Shown piece by piece: positions 57,215-64,000 of a stretch of 64,000 nucleotides of DNA (position 1 is the first letter of the stretch; every line of letters begins with the position of its first letter). A program made the translations under genes and the position numbers. This DNA is from Corylus avellana. Its lineage: Eukaryota > Streptophyta > Magnoliopsida > Fagales > Betulaceae. Below the pieces are notes generated by a model. The model did not search any database, was not told the origin of the DNA, and saw only the letters and a program-made list of their open reading frames with translations. The stretch lies in assembly GCF_901000735.1 (NCBI RefSeq), contig NC_081545.1:29045513-29109512 (forward strand), given 5' to 3'.

Positions 57215-58924
57215 ACATAAGTTGCTCGAACTTTGGAATTAATACCACTACCCTGATCATTCACATAAAATAATATGGGAGTGGTAGTGGGACGAGATGT
57301 ACATCTAAATATTCAAATTGAGAGAGATAAAAAAAAAGAAAAAGAAAAAAGTATTAATTTAGACTGGAGTCGGTCCATTATCATCTTGCGTACTTTTGGC
57401 CTTACTGTTTATTAAATTAATTTCGTACTTTCTGAGCCAAACTTAGAGTTGTTTTAGTTGACCGACCTGCAGAATCAATTACTAAATTACAACTTCCTTT
57501 GTTCTCGTTTTTTCTTTTTTCCAATACGCTTCAAAAAAAAATAATAATAATAATTAAATATGTTTCGGTCTTTGGTTCATTCCCCCTGGATACTACTTTT
57601 GAGTTAATCAAAGAACTAATTGGACCCAAGTGGGCCACTGCTCCCTCTAAGAATCTAACAAGCGCGGCGCCACTGGTTTAGGGCGTCTATTAATTAATTT
57701 ATACATCTTTAAAACAGACTTAACCAACCCGTATTTGTCCTATTATTCTTAATATTCTTTTCTTTTCTTTTTTAATTTCTTAATTGCCCTCCAACAGTCA
57801 AATCCTACTGTTATGGAATTAAATAGGGAGGAAAACAAAAAAAACTATATCCGTTTAGGTAGTCAAATGATTGAACAAAAAATAATATGGCTACAAAATA
57901 AAAGTAATTTTTAATTAATTGGTAATGGCAACATCACAAACAAAAGATAAAAATCATTCAATCCAAACTCGTCAAATAGAAGTGACACACACGGCATCAA
58001 AGGCTAAGTCTTTATAAGCTTTTCATGTTAGGTCATGAGCTTCGACTAGGATCCAATAATAACTCATATTTTTATCTTAATTAATTGAACAAAAAAAAAA
58101 CTCAAGCTCGGTTCTTTCAATTGGTGTAAATGTGCTCTAGCAATCTGTCAAAGAGGTGGCAATGTCCTCCTATTTTTGCCTAAAAAGATTTAAATACCTA
58201 ATCATTTTTATTTGAAGTGTAAAATGCATGGTAGGTGGATCGTGATGATCTCCCACGCACTTTTCTGACTTCCTTTTTCCCTACTCGTGAAAAGATTGTT
58301 ATAGATCTTATCCAAAAAAATTATATATAAAAAAAAAAAAAAAAAAGAAATAAAGAGTTCCATTGAAGGTCTTTTCCGGCCTCCTCGATTATAGAAGTTC
58401 AACAGTAAACAAAGAACCTAGGATCACTGTTTAAAGTCAAGAACAGTTGTTGTCATATTTGATATAGTGATTCCATTCATTTGAAGTCAAATCTTAGACA
58501 GTGGATATGCTTGCAATTTGGGGTGAATTTTTTTATTTCTTTAAGTTCTTTGTTTTGATTATCTTTAACCAAACAACCACCTTAAAATAATTACACTTAA
58601 CATAGCTCTATAAATTGTTCTCACTTTATGCTATCTTGTCATGGATCAAGATTCCTTATATTATTTGTGCTTTATCGCCCCGTAATAAGGTAAAAATGCA
58701 TTTATTAAATTTTAAATAAGTGTACAGACAACTCAATTCAATTATTCTGACATTTGTCGAAAAAGAAATATTAGAGAGTTAAACAAATAAATTCAAAAAA
58801 AATTTTAAACTGACGTGGCAAAAGTTTTTCAATTAAAAAAATGTAATTCTCTCTTCTTTGTTTGTCATTCACGGTATATTTTAAATTTTTTTTATATTTA
58901 TTTGTTTGACTCCCTAACACTTCT

Positions 58925-58958
<34 letters not shown>

Positions 58959-59169
58959 CTGCATTGATATATTCTTGTCCTCCTTAACATCATCCAATAA
59001 AGGAGGACTTATGGCTAATCCAATCTTATAGTTAAGGATAAATTTGAACTCTTATCGAACAAAATGGCCGGACCCTACTGCAACTGCACTTTTCTTTCTT
59101 TTCTACTTTATTTTTTTTTAAAAAAAAAAAATTACTGTTTATGGGACTTTTTTCCTTAAGCATGCTCTT
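57215..59169. other. Intergenic, no gene recognised
   Basis: AT-rich spacer with a (TA)n microsatellite at 58926-58954 and A runs near 58086 and 58330. Open frames of 60-64 codons only, rich in Phe/Lys. Confidence 0.55.
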
Positions 59170-59189
59170 TTAGGGGATGGTTGATAAAG

Positions 59190-59480
59190 AAGTTCTGAAA
59201 CACAAAGGACACGTGCCGGACGAGGAAGAAAAGGTGTAAGATGTGCCATCCATGCAAGAAGGTCCAAGAAAACATGAAGAATGAGAGGACAGCGCGTGGC
59301 GGCTAAGTTCAGATGTCAGAGTGCGGCCCAATCGCCACATTTCGTGGAAAGAAAAAAAAAAAAACACCCCACTTCAGCTCCTGGTTTTTGGGAATTTCCT
59401 TCCCAATACCGCTTTCGGAACAAAAGCCGGTTACCGGTTTCTGGATTTGATTCGATTCTATGGGCGTGCAGTGGTCTATG
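59190..59480. repeat. Dispersed GC-richer segment, copy 3
   Basis: GTGCCATCCATGCAAG, GCGCGTGGCGG at 59292-59302, GATGTCAGAGTGCGG, CGCCACATTTCGTGG, ACCCCACTTCAGCTCC, GCTCCTGGTTTTTGGGA (from 59377), ACCGCTTTCGG and CCGGTTACCGGTTTCTGG follow the order of copies 1 and 2. An A run at 59350-59364 interrupts it. The short frames on both strands are unsupported. Confidence 0.75.
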
Positions 59481-59714
59481 ACTCTATCTACATATATATC
59501 TTCCTTTTCCTTTTTGTTCCGTGAATGGTAAATTGGTAATCTCATTGTTTATTTGTTCGCTTCTTGTTTCTTCTGTGTGAATAATGTTACTTTTTGAGTT
59601 TTTATACTTATTTTTTTACCAATTTTGTGGCGGTTGAAAAGTCATATTTTAAAGTTATTTTTTAAAAAAATTTAAAATCTGTGTGATAAAAGGGTAATAA
59701 TAATATTACTCTTT

Positions 59715-59821
59715 GTCCCTAAGAGGTAGCTTAATCGACTAGTGATCACGTCTCATGAAGTAGAAGTCACTAGTTCGAATTATCTCTCTCTCCCTCTTAC
59801 GTGAACATAAAAAAAAAAAAC
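59715..59821 (+). mobile_element. tRNA-derived SINE with 10-bp target duplication
   Basis: ATTACTCTTT at 59705-59714 is repeated exactly at 59822-59831. Between them lies a 107-base element with a polymerase III box A-like TAGCTTAATCGA (59727-59738), a box B-like GTTCGAAT (59773-59780) at the normal ~35-base spacing, a CT-rich stretch, and a terminal A run. This is the structure of a short plant SINE. Confidence 0.85.
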
Positions 59822-59831
59822 ATTACTCTTT

Positions 59832-60532
59832 ATCGAGTACGTTATACTTGAAGTCACATAACTTGAAGCAGCCACCCATTGGATTTAATTATAGATGGAT
59901 GATCAATAATTTAAAAGTAATACTACACACATTTTCACTTTCATTTTTGATACTCTTTGATGTAATTTTTTAAATTATTATTAAATTTTAATTTAATAAT
60001 AATTTTAAAAATCACATTAAGAAGTCTGAGAGCATATTTAAAATTGCTTTGAGAAGTAGAACTTTTAAAATAAAAAAGAGTTTTTTTTTTTTTTTTTAAA
60101 AAAAAAAAGCTTTAATTTTAAGATTTTCCTAAAAGTTGATATTATTCATTTTTAAAGTTCAAAAAAATAAAAAAATAAAAAAAATAAAAGAATTTTTTAC
60201 CAAACATACAAGCAATTTGTTTGGCATAACTATCTAAGTATTAAAAATACTTTTGACCATTTCTAACACAACCGCAAACAAACTCTGAAAGTGAAAATGT
60301 AAAAGTAAAAATTTGTATAGCATCACTCATAAATCTAATGCAAATGTAGAAGTTTTGGAACACTAATTATTGGATTGGGAAATAGGGCCTTTAAAGGAAA
60401 AAAAAAAAAAAAAACTCTTTTTAAGCTTTTCTCAAGCATTAAAGAAAATGGATCCTAAAATTGTCAACGAATATTTTATTGGCTATACAGAAAAATTTAA
60501 AGGTTATAAGTTTTGGAGACGTGATTGGGAGT
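59832..60532. other. Intergenic with worn inverted A/T-rich words
   Basis: 60020-60290 holds opposed words (GAGAGCATATTTAAAATTG against CAATTTGTTTGGCATAAC; AAACTCTGA near 60283) typical of an old MITE. The 84-codon frame at 60370-60624 runs into the next element and is not supported. Confidence 0.5.
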
Positions 60533-60637
60533 ACGCGGCGTGCATAGCACGCAGTGAAGGAAATTTTTTTTTTAAATATTTTAATACAAAAAAAAAAAAA
60601 AAATTTTTGCACTGGCGTGCATAGCACGCGGTGTGCT
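60533..60637. mobile_element. Small element with GCGTGC-ATA-GCACGC palindromic ends
   Basis: The left GGCGTGCATAGCACGCAGTG and right CACTGGCGTGCATAGCACGC each hold a 15-base palindrome with a 3-base loop, and they also face each other as inverted repeats around an AT-only centre of ~50 bases. The right flank (GTGCTATCTTGTTTTACCCTA) resembles that of the 20.6-kb element (GTGCTCAATATCTTTACCCTA), so both probably belong to one family. No target duplication seen. Confidence 0.6.
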
Positions 60638-61460
60638 ATCTTGTTTTACCCTAAGTTTTGTGGTCTTGCACATTCACCTATACTTGTTGAGGTCAAAAAT
60701 GTAAAATTCATTGAAAATTTTAACGTTGATATAAATAGTGTTTCTCGAAAAAAAAAAATAGACAAGGAGAATATATGTGTAATAATAATGAGTTTTTTCT
60801 CAAAGAAATCAATGTCATATATTTAAATCGTGTGGGCTTGACTATGGCCCTATTGAAACTGAGAAGGGTCCAAACAAAAATTTTGGACTTGTAAGGTTTT
60901 TTAATGGACCCATTACATCGTGGACGCCTCCTCCTTAGAACCATAGTCCCTTCATCAGGTCCACTACAGCCCCCTACTTGTACCACAATTTCAAATCCCA
61001 TGTCTTATCATTTCCTTTTACTCTTATACACTCGTACATTTTTTCCCACCAATTCATCGTTCCAAAACTTTTGTCCCCAAAAAACCACCAAGTTGGACGC
61101 ATTCACCCTTATCCCATTAAGTCATTGTGTACTTTTTATTTTTTTTGCTGTTTGTTTGCGACCACAAAAATAGTTTGGAAAACATTTTTTGAAATTTGGC
61201 TGGTATGAAAAATTGCCAATTTTTTTTTTTTTTATTCCTATAATTTGAGGAGCTGCGAAGAAGACAAATGATAACAAACGGGAGCCGTTAAGAAAGAGAG
61301 TGTGTGAGAGAATAAAAAGCTTTCGGAAGTTAGGTTAAGATCCAGTGCAATTGCTTGCAATTTGGACAGTGATCAATTGTAAGAAGTGTTAAATCACAAT
61401 TTATTTTAAAAGCTTAAGCTAATAGAAAGAGATAAATTTAATCATTTATTCAGTACTTTA
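60638..61460. other. Intergenic, no gene recognised
   Basis: Opposed and overlapping frames of 76-93 codons at 60720-61208 on both strands; none resembles a known family. The region is rich in T runs. Confidence 0.5.
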
Positions 61461-61796
61461 AGGATTCGTTTGGGATTACGGTTTTAATAAATTCGATTTT
61501 GAAAATTGTTTTTTTTTTTAAATTGTGTTTTCGAATCGTTACTTTTTAAATTCACACAGGCGTTGGTAAAACATGTTAAAAAGTATTTTTTTTATGAATT
61601 GAATGTTTGGATAACATTAGCATATAATTGCGATTTCATGGACAAATTACCAATAAAGACATTTGTTTATAACAGTGAAATAAGACTTTATTTTAACCCA
61701 TTTTGCAAACTAAAGTATGACTTATAATTTGACATTAACTTTGAGTTAAATCATGATTTTGCTTAAAAGCGAAATCACAATCTCAAACGCACCATA
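61461..61796. mobile_element. Probable fold-back MITE (CGTTTGGGATTACGG ends)
   Basis: AGGATTCGTTTGGGATTACG at the left faces a right end with reverse complement GGTGCGTTTGAGATTGTGAT. The interior repeats AAATCGCAATT-like words in both directions. The 73-codon frame inside is spurious. Similar in style to 52024-52318. Another ATTAAATCA.TTAT..C/AAGCTAAGCTAATAGGAAG unit appears at 61380-61450 and 61927-61990 on either side, a dispersed direct repeat. Confidence 0.55.
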
Positions 61797-62049
61797 ACAC
61801 CCTCCTCGCATATAGGCTAAAACTCCATTTTAATAGGTGAGGCACAATATGTAGAATATTTAAATTAAATGGAATGAATTGACGGAATCAATGTTCAATT
61901 CTAGAGCCTTTAGCTCTTATACCATATTAAATCACTATTTATCCCAAAAGCTAAGCTAATAGGAAGAGGTAAATTTAATCACTTAATCATTACTTTAACA
62001 AAAATGCCCTTATGAAGAAGCCCATTAGCCCAAACATGTATTTGGACAG

Positions 62050-62386
62050 TCTGAGACTTTCTTTTTTTATTTTTAATCTTAAAATGTTGGAAGGGGAGAC
62101 TAATTGTGACTATTCTACTGGGACGTGACCATAGTAGCATCAACCCGCGAGAGACTGCTCAAGAGGAACTTAGACGGCAAAAACCGCATGTGTACCCTCA
62201 AGACAAGCCGAGTCATAGCTTAACCGCCCGCTCCATCAGAGCATCAATAGGAACCAATGTGATTTATACTAATCAGGCATGAAAATTATCTATTGCGGAG
62301 ATTCGAACCCATACCCTACTACTTACCTAACCACTTAGAGATTTTCTTGAACCATTGAATCACCACTCTTGATGGTAGACAGCACG
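62050..62386 (-). mobile_element. Possible SINE-type insertion, minus strand
   Basis: On the minus strand a box B-like GGTTCGAATC (62300-62309) follows a tRNA-like stretch with GTGGTTAGGTAAGTAG, and the element runs on to an A-rich end (62062-62080 on the plus strand is T-rich). GAGACTT occurs beyond both ends (near 62047 and 62386) and may be a short target duplication. Box A is weak and the boundaries are approximate. Confidence 0.45.
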
Positions 62387-63060
62387 AGACTTACTCCACA
62401 AAATTGGAAGAAACCGTCGAAAAAGAAGACATACACAATAATTTCCAGTATTTCAACACCTCAAACTTAATTGGGGGAAAGGAAATGACTGCTACTTTCA
62501 TGAATTGCAAACGGTTCTTTTATTTTGGGTTTGCAGTAGTCTTAATTATGCGGAATTGCAATTTATGCACAAATAATGCGAGGCCCCGTGACATGTGGAG
62601 TGAATTTGGCCGCTGCTATATATATGTACATCGTATTGACTTTACAAAGACTTAAGCGAGTGGTATTTCCTGATTGTTTTTAGCCAATCCTCATTGTCAG
62701 TTCCAAATCCTACGCCCTAACTCGACAAGGACAATATTTAAGGAGGAATGTTATAAATTATGTTTTTATTTTATAACAATTGATATAACAGTTTAAATAA
62801 TCAGGTTTTAGAGCTTATTTGAAATTTAGAGTTTTAAAATCATAACGAAATTATTTTTAAGCTCTTTAAAGCAATCATCAGAGATTAGTTGGACGCTAAT
62901 ATTATGAAATAATTATAAAATAAAAATGTAATTAATGAGATTAGTCATGATTAAGTTAGGAATGTTGTCCTTTGCAACATACAATACGAGGAAAATTTTG
63001 AAAGAGAAGGGAAGGAAAAAGGCTGGCCAGAAGTTATCTTTAACCGCCATCACTCATTTG
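62387..63060. other. Far upstream region of RbcS, no gene recognised
   Basis: An 83-codon frame at 62404-62655 starts MEETVEKEDIHNNF and shows no family resemblance. 62810-62880 is A/T-rich with MITE-like words. Confidence 0.5.
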
Positions 63061-63065
63061 GATGA

Positions 63066-63126
63066 GATAAGATTATGAAGCTGAAGCCAACCACGTGGCA
63101 CTGCCATTGTGGTGGGTAAAGATAAG
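63066..63126 (+). promoter_or_regulatory. RbcS light-response module: I-box, G-box, I-box
   Basis: GATAAG at 63066-63071, the G-box CACGTG at 63092-63097 (in CCACGTGGCA) and a second GATAAG at 63121-63126 lie 220-285 bases before the ATG. An I-box close to a G-box is the conserved light-responsive array of dicot RbcS promoters, bound by MYB-type and bZIP/bHLH (HY5/PIF-class) factors. A CCAAT word follows at 63191-63195. Confidence 0.85.
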
Positions 63127-63267
63127 GCTATGTTCAAAAAACTTCCCCCCTCGTGTGGCTAATATGGTGTAATGTCGTCATTTTTATAATCCAATGGTCC
63201 TATTTTGTTTGAGATCAAGCCCATCAATCTCTGACCACAGGATACGAAATACCCAGTCTTCCACCTT

Positions 63268-63275
63268 TATATATA
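63268..63275 (+). promoter_or_regulatory. RbcS TATA box
   Basis: TATATATA preceded by CACCTT, 74 bases before the ATG; this fits RbcS promoters, whose leaders are short (about 40-50 bases). The expected start of transcription is near 63300. Confidence 0.8.
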
Positions 63276-63348
63276 CGAAGTTGGAGAAGGAGGTTTTCAG
63301 CTCTAGCAAGGAATTTTGAGGAGAGTTGTAAGAAAGAAAGAAACATCG

Positions 63349-64000
63349 ATGGCATCTTCAATGATTTCATCGGCCACCGTTGCCGCCGTCAACCGTGCCA
63401 CCCCGGCTCAAGCCAGCATGGTTGCACCCTTCACCGGCCTCAAGTCCACCTCAGCTTTCCCGGTTACCCAGAAGACCAACGACATTACCTCTCTCGCAAG
63501 CAATGGTGGCAGAGTGCAATGCATGAAGGTACGTACGTATAATTAGTATGAGTTATTATTATTTTTTTTTGAAGTTTAGTTAATAATTAGATTAAATTTT
63601 TGGTTTTGCAGGTGTGGCCTCCACTTGGATTGAAGAAGTTTGAGACTCTTTCCTACCTTCCACCACTTAACTCCGAGCAGCTGGCCAAGGAAGTAGACTA
63701 CCTTCTTCGCAAGGGTTTGATTCCTTGCTTGGAGTTCGAGTTGGAGGTCATTTTAGCTCCCTTTAATTTTTTTGTTAATAGGAAAATTATGGTTTATTAA
63801 ATGATAAAATTAATATATAATAGAAGGTGAAATAATAGTAATGTTTGTGGGTGCATGGATGCAGCACGGATTTGTGTACCGTGAGCACCACAGATCACCA
63901 GGATACTATGATGGGCGGTACTGGACCATGTGGAAGCTGCCGATGTTTGGGTGCAACGACTCTTCCCAGGTGTTGAAGGAGCTTGAGGAGTGCAAGAAGG
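63349..64000 (+). CDS. RBCS: Rubisco small subunit precursor, 3' end cut by window
   Basis: Three exons seen: 63349-63528, 63612-63746 and 63865 to the window end, with introns of 83 and 118 bases at the two positions conserved in dicot RbcS genes. About 150 codons are present; the family has ~180. The ATG at 63349 gives [20 protein letters not shown], a Ser/Ala/Thr-rich chloroplast transit peptide; processing is expected between Cys58 and Met59 (RVQC|MKVWPP). The mature part shows [20 protein letters not shown], then [20 protein letters not shown] and [20 protein letters not shown], all hallmark segments. The product assembles as eight copies with eight large subunits into Rubisco in the stroma, for CO2 fixation. 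Residue 2 of the mature chain is Lys where Gln is more usual. No damage is seen in the visible part. Confidence 0.97.

Overview
The window is eukaryotic nuclear DNA from a flowering plant. It is AT-rich, its genes have short GT-AG introns, and the gaps between genes are full of small DNA transposons. The families present (a CYP735A P450, a class II LOB-domain factor, a five-KH RNA-binding protein, a nuclear RbcS gene) point to a eudicot. A woody eudicot, perhaps Fagales, is a guess from the feel of the RbcS and CYP735A proteins; no search was possible.

Four protein-coding genes can be supported. (1) 5549-8204, plus strand: a complete five-exon CYP735A-type cytokinin trans-hydroxylase, about 523 residues. 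(2) 28729-40715, minus strand: a complete seven-coding-exon protein with five KH domains, about 685 residues, with a 6.8-kb intron full of repeats and two probable 5'UTR exons upstream near 42.5 and 43.1 kb. (3) 47513-48582, minus strand: a two-exon LBD40/41/42-type LOB-domain repressor, about 299 residues. (4) 63349-64000, plus strand: the first 150 codons of a Rubisco small-subunit gene, cut by the window end, with a textbook I-box/G-box/I-box light-response promoter. The genes are unrelated neighbours; nothing suggests a gene cluster or a shared pathway.

Layout: 0-3.2 kb holds assembly gaps, a MITE fragment, a tandem duplication and a non-LTR-type insertion. 3.2-8.2 kb holds the CYP735A gene. 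8.2-28.7 kb has no intact gene but many transposon remnants: a hAT-like element with a nested MITE, a 1.35-kb inverted-repeat element, a hAT relic still coding for the transposase C-terminus, and tandem duplications. 28.7-43.2 kb is the KH gene. 43.2-47.5 kb holds a LINE RNase H relic and a hairpin. 47.5-49.5 kb is the LBD gene and its upstream region. 49.5-63 kb holds Mutator-like MITEs with exact 9-bp target duplications, SINE-like elements and dispersed repeats. 63-64 kb is RbcS.

I found no clearly new biochemical system. The observations most worth a second look are: a GC-richer segment found three times in 10 kb, one copy lying upstream of the LBD gene, each copy with a hypoxia-element-like motif; a hAT-like element with about eight subterminal repeats and a nested insertion; and a pair of small elements whose ends are themselves GCGTGC/GCACGC palindromes.
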